Source of the DNA: Megalobrama amblycephala
Taxonomy: Eukaryota > Chordata > Actinopteri > Cypriniformes > Xenocyprididae
Length of the DNA stretch: 64,000 bases
NCBI RefSeq assembly: GCF_018812025.1
Contig: NC_063052.1
Coordinates: 19,608,914-19,672,913, forward strand
Direction: 5' to 3'
Program-made: the position numbers and the translations under genes
Shown here: piece after piece, positions 42,099-53,159 of the stretch
Numbering within the stretch: the stretch's first letter is position 1
How the letters are laid out: every line of letters starts with the position of its first letter
Notes under the pieces: generated by a model
The model's database searches: none
The model's input: the letters and a program-made list of their open reading frames with translations, nothing else
Told to the model about the DNA's origin: nothing

Positions 42099-44490
42099 CT
42101 TCTGCCCAAACAAACTCTCAGTTACCCCCACACCAACCACTGGACTGTGCAATCGCCCTCATAACAGGTGAGCTAATACCCTGTGGGAAAAAAAATCTAC
42201 TCTACCAGAACAAAAGGCCATGGAGGACTATGTGGAAGAGGCCTTCCAGAAAGGGTATATCCATCCATCCACTTTCCCTGCTCACATTTTGTTACACACT
42301 TCCCCTTGTCCCAGCCGCCTTAAAACTGCAGCGTGGAGCCACTGTCTTCACCAATCTGGACCTCCGAAGCACATACAGCCTCATTATGATGCAGAAAGGG
42401 GACCAGGGGAACTGCTTTGTGACATATACTGGGCACTATGAGTATTGCATCATACTGTATAGCCTGGTCAGTGGCCCTACTATGTTCCAAGGTTACATGA
42501 ATGAGGTATTGCAGGAGTATCTTCATAATTTTTTCCTGGTGTACATTGACACCTTGTATACTCCTGGAACTTGGCTGAAAATTGTCAACACATTGCTCTG
42601 GTGCTGGAAAAGCTGTGTGAATTCCATATGTATCTCAAGGCGGAGAAGTACACATTCCACCAAGCCTCCACCCATTTCCTAAAGCATCACATCAGTGCTG
42701 AAGGTATCAAAATGGACAAGTGGAAGGCGGAAGCAATGTGATCCTGGCCCATTCCAGCTGCTATTGAAGTTTATCTAGAACTACAGCTCCATTACAGCCG
42801 GTTTATCAAGAACTACAGCTCCATCACAGCTCCATTGACCTCTCTCTTGAAATCCAAGCACAAATCTCTGTCCTGGTCACAAACAGGACCCATGCCATCC
42901 ATGACTAACATGTACCTTCACCACAGCTCCCCTCTTAGTCCATCCAGGTCCAGACAAACACTTTGTGGTAGAATTGGATGCATCTACAACTGATGTGGGG
43001 GCAGTCTTGTCACAGCAATAAGGGAAACCTTCCTAACTCCACCCATGTACCACCTTCTCCAAAAAAGCTCTCCCTGGTGGAGCAAAATTATGACATTTCA
43101 CAACCGAGAACTGCTCGCCATCAAGCTGGCCTTTGAGGAGCTGGATGGTGAAATCGTGCTGTAGTGTCAGATTGGCAAGGGAAAAAATGTTGCCTGTGAT
43201 ACAGTTGCACATGTAAATTAGGTCAAGTTGGTTGCCAGATTTCTGAGTACCTGTGGTGATGACCTGTTTGAGATCAAAGGAGGCTAGGAGAGAGTGGAAG
43301 TCTGCAGCATTACGCTTCTACAGATGAATGGTAAAATCGCCAAAGACTACAAGTGGGCTGCCATCCCAAATGTACCTAGTTGACCTGGATGGCGATAGAT
43401 TACAGCAATATAGAGTTTAAAAGGAGTCGTTACAGTAATAGCATGAACTTAAAACAAATTGTTACTGCAAAGCGAGGAGCGAGTTGAGTATTTCCAATTG
43501 TTAGAAATAAAAAGACCACCCCTCCCAGACTGATAAAGGGTGTGAGAGAAAGAGAAGTTATTAGAGAGAGCAGCTTGGGGTTGCTGAGTCATCTGGACAA
43601 ATCCAGATCTCAGTCAAGCCAAAGATATTGAGAGTGGATTGAGCTGCAAAGGCTGGAATGAAGTCTGCTTTGCTGACTGCTGACTGACATTTCCAGAAAC
43701 CCACAAAAACAGAGAGAGGTGCATTAGAAGAAGTGAAAATAGGAAACAGATTAGCAATATTGTGCTGCCTTCTGTGTGTGATGGAAGAGTGTTGTGGAGA
43801 GACAACAGGAATATACTGAAAGCACATGTTGAGTCAGAGAAAAAGGAGAAAAGAAAGCTGGAAAAGGAAAGTAAATAAGGAAGGTACTTAAATTTCTTGT
43901 AGGTGTCCTTGCTCAGTGGAGTTGCGCACTTACGTGCTACGGCCATCTAATCACCTCTCCTGAGTTACTCCAGTGGCAGCAAATATTAATCAGAGCAACA
44001 GAAACCGAAACAAGTATTAAGCAAGCACGCCATCTCCGCTGACTAATCGCTTCTCCTGGAAGGTTCATCAGGGAATGTCAGGAGTGCACAATGTCAAGGA
44101 CTCCACACCACTTATCATCTGGCAAACTTCTCCCACTGCCCGTTCCTCATCGCCCCTTGGTCACACCTGGATCATGACTTCACTGTCATTGGAGACAAGG
44201 TCCACAAGGTCTTGCCGTTTGGTACCCTTCAACAGTCTTCCTGCAGCAATGGAAGTCTGCAACTTCGGACTTCCAGAGGACATTGTTTCAGACAGGGGCC
44301 CTCAATTTGTCTCTTGGGTGCCTTCTTCATTCTCGTGGGTGTGGCCGTGAGTTTCTCCTCTGGATATCACCCCCAAAGCGACAGGCAAATGGAGAGAAAG
44401 GTCCAGGAGAATGGACAATTTCTCAGGTTCAAGTACACACAGAGCTCCCTCCAGCAGCCAGCTACTGGTCTCACACCCTTTCACTGTAAG
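42099..44490 (+). pseudogene. Ty3/gypsy pol remnant
   Basis: Plus-strand fragments show, in order: the RT (42220-42590) with TNLDLRSTYSLIMMQKGDQG, GHYEYCIILYSLVSGPTMFQ and LVYIDT, where the catalytic YIDD second Asp is lost; RNase H near 42960 ([19 protein letters not shown]); and the integrase (44255-44400) with [14 protein letters not shown] and FSSGYHPQSDRQMERKVQ. Stops and shifts abound, and a LINE fragment interrupts it at 43140-43960. The BEL/Pao element ends 5 bases upstream (target duplication). LTRs are not recognisable, although 44590-44800 has LTR-like pyrimidine-rich sequence. Confidence 0.85.
43140..43960 (-). pseudogene. LINE (non-LTR retrotransposon) 5' fragment, endonuclease region
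   Basis: The minus strand reads, with frame changes, LTEIWICPDDSATPSCSLS, a patch with NNFSFSHTP, LYIAVIYRHPGQLGTF, GDFTIHL (around 43321-43344), FHSLLAS-like and SGNQLDLI-like blocks. These are hallmarks of the AP-type endonuclease of CR1/L2-group LINEs in fishes. Reverse transcriptase and the 3' end are missing. It interrupts the Ty3/gypsy remnant between RNase H and integrase. The clade assignment is from memory and uncertain. Confidence 0.7.
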
Positions 44491-44876
44491 TAAATGCCTG
44501 CACTTGGGTTCAACAAGCTTCTCTGTCTTTGAGTCTGGTATTGACAATACCTGAATCAGCCACAACACCAGCACCAGACCCTACAGCTCCACCCACTCGT
44601 TCAGACTCACCGAATACTAATCACCATGCACCTGCTCACACTCATTAGGACTGTTATATTCTCACCAGTCTCTACACATCCTTTGTCTGGTCTTGTTGCT
44701 CACTACCATGTGCATTGACTTACCTGACCGCTTACCTGCCTTGTGAATTCCTACTGATCATTGTCATCCTTATTTTACTTGTATCAACCAGCATAACTTC
44801 TTCATACCTGAAAATGACAAAGAGACATTCTATCAAAAGTTAAGTGGTGACAAAGTGACTTTAACAATATTGTTGA
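44491..44876. other. Unassigned, possibly LTR-like
   Basis: A CT-rich stretch with CCATGCACCTGCTCACACTC and GACTTACCTGACCGC words resembles the style of the LTR at 49698-50144. It could be the decayed 3' LTR of the preceding Ty3/gypsy remnant. No defined ends. Confidence 0.3.
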
Positions 44877-45350
44877 CTAGGTCTGTCCTCGACTAAAGAT
44901 TTTTCTGGTCGACTAGTAGTCATTAATTTTTAGCATTAGTCGACTAATCACACATTTATTAATAAACCATATAAATCATAATAATGAGCCTTTAATGCCT
45001 ACATAGCCTATTCAGCGCTCAAGCGCACGCTTAAAGCTTGCCACAGCGCACCGGCAGAAGTAATGATTATGAATGCGTCGGGGAAAAACACTGAGTTTAA
45101 TACTGTGCTTTAACATTTTAATAATGAATTGATAAGCTATTATTTTCTGCATTTTCGGCTGCAGTGATGAAGTTGGTTGATACTGACTCATCATCCTCTG
45201 CAGTAGTGGACGCACCTATATGCACGTTTCATAAGGATTACATAACCAAAGAATATTTCTTTTCCATTTCAATTGGTTAATTTAAAAGTAGACATTTCGC
45301 TAATTATAGATGTATTTTTTGTGTCTGTGAGGTAAATTTACATGGAGATT
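44877..45350. mobile_element. Non-autonomous hAT-like element, copy 2 (opposite orientation)
   Basis: It begins near GACTAGGTCTGTCCTCGACT and continues through GCATTAGTCGACTAATCACA and TTATTAATAAACCATATAAA. It is the reverse complement of the 21935-22335 part of copy 1 at many positions. The other end is not present, so it is truncated. Non-coding. Confidence 0.6.
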
Positions 45351-45379
45351 CGGTTCTTTCTTTAGAGCTGGCATTCTGA

Positions 45380-45673
45380 CGTGGAACCTGGAAGCTCTGC
45401 AATCTGTCTTCAACTTAAACTGCGTAGGAGAATGACATTGCTGAATAAAGTCATTAAGGTTGAACCACTGTAGTCACATTGACTATTTTAACGATGTCTT
45501 TACTACTTTTCTGGACCTTGAATGTGATGATTTCATTGCTTTCTATGGGAGATTAAAAAAAAGAAAAAAGAAAAAAACTGATTTAGTCAAAAATATCTTA
45601 ATTTGTGTTTTGAAGATGAACAAAGGTCTTGCAGGTTTGGAACGACATGAGGGTGAGTAAATAAACTAACCCT
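45380..45673 (-). mobile_element. Family A element, right-end fragment
   Basis: The subterminal block (AAAATATCTTAATTTGTGTT, GGAACGACATGAGGGTGAGT) ends at AACTAACCCT before TTAA at 45674-45677, with about 20 bp of the terminus deleted. The interior matches 8500-8900. Confidence 0.6.
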
Positions 45674-45698
45674 TTAAGATAATCTTAAGAACATCTAA

Positions 45699-46302
45699 GG
45701 GTGTACTCACACAAGGCTCTCTGAACTATGCCCTTTAATCCAGCATTTGACCCTCAAAGCCCGGTTAGTTTGATTAGTGTGATCGCTCCGTACCGTGCCC
45801 GGGCACGGTTCTTTTAGCCGTCCCTGGTCCACTTGGAAGAGGTGGGCCAAAGCACGGAACAGCTTCTACTTTTGTGTGCATTACTGTCATCATTATGATG
45901 GCAAACATCTTTATTACAACTTGGATAGTGCACTTTTCATTTAATGTAATTAATTCAAGTGTATTTGGGTTTATAACGGGTCTGGTTCTCACCTTATTGA
46001 TGAACAGGAATTGTAGTTTGCGAGTAAAGCTGCAAATTCCTTCATTAACGTCAGCTGCCTTCGTAATAATCCTATGGCAAGTGAAAATCGCTGTGCGGCA
46101 TACATGCTAAATCTATTAGGCAGCATCTTAGCGAAAGTGGTTTTATTTCTGTTTTCTTACATACAAAAAGTTGCAGCGTATTTGATGTAACATTCCGAGC
46201 CAGAGCACGCTTGAGTGCAATATGAGTGCAGGCCAGTAGGGGAGGGGGGACAATCATGCTTGGGCTCGGTTCAAGGCAACCGTGCCTAGTGTGAGTACAC
46301 CC
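45699..46302. mobile_element. MITE with TAA flanks (GGGTGTACTCACAC ends)
   Basis: The 604-bp element is flanked by TAA at 45696-45698 and 46303-46305. The ends are perfect inverted repeats of 14 bp (GGGTGTACTCACAC and complement). A 16-bp perfect palindrome CCGTGCCCGGGCACGG lies at 45793-45808. TWA duplications suggest PIF/Harbinger. Open frames of 61-78 codons are not protein-like. Confidence 0.8.
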
Positions 46303-46305
46303 TAA

Positions 46306-47024
46306 GTGTACTCAACTGCTATTTTGAGACACCATGAATATGAACTAAAATGTGCTTTTAACATACTATTTCTGTATTAAAACTTTTTTTGCACTTGTAG
46401 TACACTTGAACCCATCTTTCTGTAGCATACGCACACTTATCAGGACAGTCAATAAAATTTGGAATCTTCAGAATGCTTTTAGCATGATGGACTGTGTTGT
46501 AAATCTCACATCGGCACGGGCCGGTCCAGAAAAACACACTTTGACACGTTTTTTACTCTGTCAGAAATTAAACAGAGGGCCCATTTCCTAGCTCTTGGGA
46601 CATCAAAGGGCCCCTCATGTGGACTAAGTGCCAGATCACATTCCAACACACACCACACACACACAGACACACACAAAAACACATAAACATGCTTAGAGAT
46701 TGTATGTACAGCTATTCTTAAAATATGACTGTGCCAAAATGTACCCGTCATGTATGTCAAGTGCATGTATGTTTCCTAGTGTTTAGACTTAGTTTAAATG
46801 ACTGTATTTGTGCTAGTGTTAGTTTTAATGATGGTATTTTGTCTGTAAACCATAACTTCTTTTACATGCTTTTCTTATCTGTCAAGTATGGATTCGTTTT
46901 AAAGCTCTTTACACGTCTCATTCACCTATGTGTGTCACATGGCTGTCAAATGCATTGTTGCTGTCAAATGCATTTTAATGGTACTATGAAAAAAATACAC
47001 TCCTATCTGATACCTCCATAAATT
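46306..47024. other. Unassigned; possible conserved block about 46440-46620
   Basis: 46306-46430 has GTACACTT-type repeat words. 46440-46620 is balanced, non-repetitive sequence (for example ATCGGCACGGGCCGGTCC and AGAAATTAAACAGAGGGCCC) that might be conserved non-coding DNA. 46645-46690 is CA-rich. Confidence 0.35.
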
Positions 47025-47522
47025 ATGCAAATCAAGCCACAAGACAAGACAAAGAAAAAGTTTGCCCACCAACTTTGCACCTATGTCACTGGCTATTCCA
47101 CCTCAAGGAGGTGTGTCGGCTTGTCTGTCATAAAAGAGGAGCACCAGGATTTTTCTGTGTGTTCTCCCGATTGCGCTGAATCATCCATTGCCCACTCACA
47201 CACGTCTCTCCCGGACGTCACGGCGACCGCTCTGCCATCGCACTCATCTTTCGGGACCACCATCTTCCAGCAAAACCAACTTTCAAGTCCTCAGTTCAAA
47301 CCTTCCCGCAGAGACGGAAGAAGCCAACGAACTGCACCAGCGCTAAACCGAACTCGACACGCAAAACTGATGGAAGAAACCGTTTCTCTATTAGATAATG
47401 AAACTGATTCCTGTGCTGGCTTTCAAGGACTTTTAGTAGGTTTTTGCTACTTGCTTTCTCTCTTTCCCTTTCTTTACTTTCACACTTGTATATATGCGTA
47501 TATTCTGTATTTAGACGTATAA
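47025..47522 (+). other. 165-codon open frame of unknown nature, LTR-like surroundings
   Basis: The longest frame outside recognised elements starts MQIKPQDKTKKKFAHQLCTY. It is rich in Ser, Thr and Arg in the middle and ends with a hydrophobic stretch (LLVGFCYLLSLFPFLYFHTC). I do not recognise it. The pyrimidine-rich 3' part followed by TTTTCATATATTAAACACAT and a CCGTGCTCGACTGTTTTGCT tail resembles a retroviral-type LTR. A chance frame in an LTR is more likely than a host exon. Confidence 0.25.
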
Positions 47523-47590
47523 CCTCTGTAGTAGTAGTTTTCATATATTAAACACATTGTATCCGTGCTCGACTGTTTTGCTGCTCATTC

Positions 47591-48884
47591 AACAAAAACC
47601 AGGTCACTTTAACGTTTCGATCCTTTCCTTGCGGTACGTTTGGATGCTAGAATAGGAAGTCTTTCTCGTGGCCAGAGAAAAAACCTTCCTTTTATAATAT
47701 TCTATGAGGAGCTAAAGGTTTGCTGGACAAACTGATGGTTTCTCTAAATAATTATTAAACCAGAACTAATCATATATGTAATTGATTATAATTCGTTGTA
47801 ATTAATTCACAATATATGTTTAATTCTCCCTTGGGTCGGTATATGCATCATAATGCATTATAATGCTTTATGATTTATTATATTCATATATCTAACCCAT
47901 AAATTGATTAATAACTGTACAGAATTCGCTGCATTTCACACAAGAAGAATTTTTAGTATATTAAGTACAAAATTAGTGCATGAAAATAGAGCATTTTAAG
48001 TACATTATGGAAGTGTACTTTTTTCACCTGGGTTGTTTACACATTACAATAAAGAACTTTGAATCTGCCGTCTCCTCATCTGTTTATGACAGGTATATCC
48101 TGATATTTGAATTTCTGAATAATGTTTTCTTGAAGTATTTAACATTACAGTTTATTTGTGTAGTAATACTGATAATGTGTTAAATATCTGGACAACATAT
48201 CAATTGATTAGATGACGAAACAAAGTACATTTAACGTTAGCATTTTCAATCAAATTTGCATATGTGTTTGACCAAAAATAATTACAAAGAAACAAAAAAT
48301 AACTAGTTGAATTAAACATTACTTTTTGAAGAAAGACTGAAATAGTATATTCTTTTAAGTCATACTCCAAAAATCTGTTTTATTTCTAACTTCAAAAAAG
48401 TGTTCTTTTACATTGTAATAAAATTAACATAATATCATTAGTGTAGGGTACCTATGGGTAAGATCAAAAATTCGACCAGATTGGTATTATGCCATTTGCT
48501 AAGATTTACATGAATAATGTATGACATCTGAATTCAAAAAGCAAATTACACATATAGACAATGTTAAAACCTAAAGTGTGATTTTTGATTTCCATCACTC
48601 TTTCTGTCTTTCACTGTAGTACCAGGCTGGATGTGGTAATGAGGTTTATATAATATTGCAAAGTGACATGCTAACAATGTCATTATGTTTCTCAACAACA
48701 AAAGTAAGTAAAAACATGCAACATTTTTATGTTAAAAAAAATCTCAATATGTAGGATAAAAACATTACCACAACCTTTTCAGTACTTAAAAGATTTGAAA
48801 ATATAATTGTGCCAGCTATGTACAGTAGTTGTTGGACCTGTAAGCCAAGCACTGCTTTAACACATTGTGTGTTTGTAAGTGTAT
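47591..48884. other. Unassigned AT-rich stretch
   Basis: No gene was recognised. 47950-48025 has AGTACA/GTGTACTTTTTT repeat words. 48436-48484 is one half of a long inverted repeat with 51541-51589. Confidence 0.4.
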
Positions 48885-49188
48885 GTGTGGTATGTGCATG
48901 TGTGGTCCTGGTAAACCTTACATTATGGGGACAATATGTCCCAATGAAGATGGCAATATCTGAGATCCTTGTCCTTGTGGGGACATTTTTTCCCCATGAT
49001 GAAAACGGGTTATGAATCATACTTAGTGATGTTTTTATTTTATTTTATTTTTATTTATTTATTTATTTGTTTGTTTTGAAAATCTAAAATTGCAGAACAT
49101 TTTCTGTGATGGGTAGGTTTAGGGGTAGGGAAGAGAAAATATAGTTTGTAAAGTATAAAAATCTATGAAAAGTCATCATAAAACATGG

Positions 49189-49225
<37 letters not shown>
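48885..49225. mobile_element. GT-microsatellite-associated MITE
   Basis: A GT-rich start (48865-48900) runs into GGTCCTGGTAAACCTTACAT, ATGGGGACAATATGTCCC and TTGTGGGGACATTTTTTCCC, then a GGTAGGTTTAGGGGTAGG block and CATCATAAAACATGGAAAC ending in (GT)n at 49192-49225. From memory this is a common teleost MITE bounded by GT repeats. A tail of the same element appears, reversed, at 60862-60905. Confidence 0.6.
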
Positions 49226-49227
<2 letters not shown>

Positions 49228-49697
49228 ATGTGTGTGAGAGAAAGAGACTGGGAAAAAACTAAAAGGTTCCTGTTTGAGAACTTCAAATGCTTTGGCTTTT
49301 GATGTGAAGCATAAAGCCTTTGGGTTTCAAATGTTTTTGCCACACACACACACACATACTCGGGAACACAGAAATCAAGTCTAAGAGGCTGAGCATGGTG
49401 TCACTCCCCTGATCTTAAATGCAACTTTCAAAATATCCATCAAACAGATCAGAATCTTCCTCACACCCACCACTTCAAAAAAAAAAAAAAAAAAAAAAAA
49501 AAACACCTGATGAGAGGAAAGTGTGAGAAACAAATGTAATGGACAAGTGTATGCCCTTCTTTCTTTTATGGACCACAAAAGGAGAATTTATGAAAAAAAT
49601 GTCCAGTTCGCTCTAGTCCATGTAATGGCAGTAAATAGCAACCAGCATCAAGCTTTTTAAAAAAGACATACAAGTATCACAGAATGAGACACGTGCC
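49226..49697. other. Unassigned stretch
   Basis: No gene was recognised. A27 lies at 49477-49503. Confidence 0.4.
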
Positions 49698-50144
49698 TGT
49701 CACGGACTCAGCCATACCATCAGTGCCAGATCCTGCGACTTTGTTCACTATCACCCTAATACTAACTCTCTGCACCTGTCTGCACTCATTACAAACTCCC
49801 AATAAACCAGCACTCACCCTCACTCCATTGTCTGCTCATGTCAATCACTACATGTGCAAGACTTATCTGATTCCCTACCTGTGCTCCCTTTCGGCGGTCT
49901 TCACCTTCTTCTGCTCCGCAACCATCCTCTTTAGTCCGGCAGCTTCGGCTTCCTCTTCAGTTCATTCACCAGCTAAAAGAAACAAGAGACCATTTAATCA
50001 AGCTAAGTACCCTGCCTGAATTCTATATAGTGCCTTTACGTTCCTTTGTTGTCTGTTGGTGAAGTTTGCTTAAATAAAAGCTTTGGATTCACTCACCCCA
50101 TTCACTCACCCAAGACAATCTGGGACCAAGCCGGTCACGTTACA
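49698..50144 (+). mobile_element. Ty3/gypsy-type LTR
   Basis: The 447-bp unit starts TGTCACGGACTC and ends GTCACGTTACA. It contains TTAAATAAAAGCTTTGG near 50070, a polyadenylation-type AATAAA on the plus strand. Plus-strand gag remnants follow within 20-30 bp, consistent with a 5' LTR whose leader and early gag are deleted. The 111-codon frame inside is spurious. Confidence 0.6.
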
Positions 50145-50192
50145 CACGTTACACTGTCAACACAGTGGAGGCTTTCACCACTCACTTTATGG

Positions 50193-50289
50193 TAGGGATG
50201 CACCGATACCATTTTTTAAAGGACTGAGTACGAGTACCGATAATTTTTTCTAGTACTCGCCGATACCGATACCTATACATTTATTCATT

Positions 50290-50320
<31 letters not shown>

Positions 50321-51209
50321 TTTTTTTTTTTTTTGGTGATGTTGCAGTTTTCCAAGCACAACACACTGAAACTAATGAATGTAGGACAGCTTCTTTATTA
50401 TTACTCTAATGAAAAAAGTAATAATTTTTATGTGCTTGTCACAAACTTAAAGAACAAAAATTTCACAGTGTCCAATAACCTTCAAAAGGCATAATTACCA
50501 ATATGATTGTTGTTATATAAAAATAAATTTACAAACAAATTACAAACAATACAACAAGTATAGATACAACAAGTATCTATAGAGATACAAATTAAATAAA
50601 CTTGTTTTTCAGATACAGTGGTCATTATTTACCATGTATACATTTATTTAACATATTTTGTTGTTTTATTAACATTAATGACAAATATAGGCTACGGTCC
50701 CTTTAAGACCGAATCCATGGATACTGACACATATCCTGTTTTCACCCAAATGTTTACATCCACTTAAGCCATAACCGACTGTATTTACATGAGATACTCC
50801 ACACAAAGGACATTTTGACAACTTTGTGTGCATTTGACCATTTAGCCGCAAGGAGAACCGATCGCGTGCAAGAAAGAGAGAGTGTGTGCGAGAGAGTGCT
50901 TCCGGTCTGTGTCATTCAGCGCAATTCCACCTATCCCACCTTCACTAATCGATAATGAATTGTGATTGAAAACATGCAGTTCGCAATGTGTGTGTTGTCA
51001 TCATTAATTTTGAAATATTTCCACACCTCTGAGGCTGACATTGTTTGTACTGCTGCCGCCGGTGTCTCTGTGCACTGAAAATTCTGTCAGTTACATCACG
51101 TGAGGTATCGGTCTTTGGTATCGGGGGTATTTTTAAGAGTACGAGTACAAGTACACGAGCTTGGTATCGGGCCGATACCGATACTGGTATTGGTATCGGT
51201 GCATCCCTA
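50193..51209. mobile_element. hAT-like element nested in gypsy gag
   Basis: The 1017-bp element has inverted ends TAGGGATGCACCGATACC and GGTATCGGTGCATCCCTA, an exact match of 18 bp. Eight-base flanks are near-duplicates: CTTTATGG (50185-50192) and CTTTAAGG (51210-51217). The subterminal regions have repeated GATACCGATAC and GTACGAGTAC words. A (CT)n(T)n tract lies at 50290-50334. No transposase frame exists. Confidence 0.88.
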
Positions 51210-51424
51210 CTTTAAGGAAGTGCTTGGGCAAACAGTCAATGCACTCTCCATTTACAATCAACTCTGTCGACTGTGTCAAAGGAAATCTTATTTCTAAATA
51301 TGCCCTTCAATTTACACTTGCCACTACAAAGCTGCTCTCATAACTGCTTTTTGCCAAGGCCTTTCCCCTTTGCTGCGACTGCAGCTCGCCATCTACGATG
51401 ATGTCCTGGGTCTCGAAAATCTAT

Positions 51425-51716
51425 AGGGTTAGTTCACCCAAAAATTAAATTTATGTCATTAATTACTCACCCTCATGTCGTTCCACATCCGTAAGACTTT
51501 ATTCAAAAAATTTTGGCCGGCTCCTGTCACCATCACACGACCAATCTGGTCGAATTTTTGATCTTACCCATAGTTACCCTACACTAATGCTATTATGCGT
51601 TGTTAAAATATCTTAATTTTGTCTTTTCCGAAGATGAACAAAGGTCTTACGGGTGTGGAATGACATGAGGGTGAGTAATTAATGACAGAAATTTCATTTT
51701 TGGGTGAACTTACCCT
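51425..51716. mobile_element. Complete family A MITE
   Basis: Left end AGGGTTAGTTCACCCAAAAA and right end TTTTTGGGTGAACTTACCCT are inverted. The right flank is TTAA (51717-51720), but the left flank is CTAT, so the target duplication is not intact. The interior holds about 65 bp (about 51530-51600) foreign to other copies and matching 48425-48484 in reverse. Confidence 0.8.
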
Positions 51717-52139
51717 TTAATCCAGAGATCCAGCTGTGTCTCAGCATCTGACCATTTACAAACAGGAGGTAACTAGCTCGGTTACCTCCAGCACCAGCCC
51801 ACAAACTTATGCAAGTGGACTCATTTCACCTCTCACCCTCAGAACGCCAATGCCGTATTCAGAACCATCTATGTGTGTACTGCGGAGCTGAAAGACATGT
51901 GATACCAGGATGCCCAGTATTACCTCCTCATCCAACAGTGAGTACAGTCCAAATTCAGCCAGATATTTCCTCATTACATCATACCACAGTATCAGTGATT
52001 TCTGCTCACCATTCTGTTGCAACAAATGCCCTCATTGACTTTGATTCCTCAGACAACTTGCCCATACTTAAAAGTATAATTACGTATACCTTAGTATACT
52101 TGGCTTGTAGTTGTGTTTATTCTTTTGACTGAGTAGCCT

Positions 52140-53159
52140 ATTAAATACTTTTTCATATAGTTTTACATATTGTCTTATAAACTTACACTGATTGAAAATG
52201 GTGATTTATAAAGAAAACAGATATGCTCCTAATTCTGAGTATCTGAATTTTTGTGTAGGTTAGTTCATTGGTATTACATATGAATTTACTTCAAATCTAC
52301 TGTACTCTCTTCGCCATTGACTGAATTTTCCGGCTATCCTTGTCTTCACTGTTATACGGTAGGGGGCACTATTACGCATCTTCTGAAAGAGTACAGAATC
52401 TCTGATTTAAAACACAGGTGAAGAAGCAGCAGAAACAAGTGACAGAAGATTGCTTACACAAATGTAATATATGTAGGATTTGAGGGCAAACTAGACAAAT
52501 GAATCTTCCAGATGATTCATTCAGACATAATTCTACACAAAAATCCAACTCAACAGACCCCAAATCAGCAATCTAGGACCATAAATGAAGTGGACTCCAT
52601 CCAGTCTGAGCTAACTAATGAAATCCCCAGCTAAGTACTTTATGCCTTCCAAGTTTGTAAAAGATGAGCTTAGCTAAGAAAGAATGTTGTCAACTTTGGG
52701 CAGTAAACCCAAGAATAATGGTTGAAAAGACAACACACTGTGACTCACAGCTTGAGCCCCACAAAGATAACGCCAGAGGTTGTTTGATTCCCGAAACGTA
52801 GATACAAAACAGACCTTCTTCTTCTGAGTGACCTCTGAGTTACACAGTTGAAAATCCATTGAAAAACCACAGAGACTGTTTTACAAATAAACTGCATTAA
52901 ATTGTTCCAAAACAATTCTAAATGGACTTGTATTCAAACATCGTTAAACTGCTGTATAATTCTATATTATGTCTACACACTATGTGAACATTATGCTCCA
53001 AACACTCACATTTCATGTAATTGTTATAACTTTTGAATGGTTGATTGGAAGAGTGTGTTGTTTACTATGTGCGTGATTGATTTCTAATAACTCAAAGGAT
53101 GGCATGAATGAAATCTGTGTAAAATGTATTGTATTATTTTTAGAGAAATCACGTCTAAA
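52140..53159. other. Unassigned stretch
   Basis: No gene was recognised. Short frames of 61-72 codons have no motif. Confidence 0.4.

Larger units (their letters stand above)
50160..52070 (+). pseudogene. Ty3/gypsy gag remnant with zinc knuckle
   Basis: The coding remnant starts with EAFTTHF (50168-50188), is cut at 50192 by the hAT element, and resumes at 51218 with VLGQTVNALSIYNQLCRLCQ. It is cut again at 51424 by a family A MITE and resumes after 51720. 51809-52070 encodes QNHLCVYCGAERHVIPGCPV, a CX2CX4HX4C zinc knuckle, followed by NALIDFDSS, a decayed form of the retroviral protease active site (D-S-G expected). Several stops occur. Confidence 0.75.
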
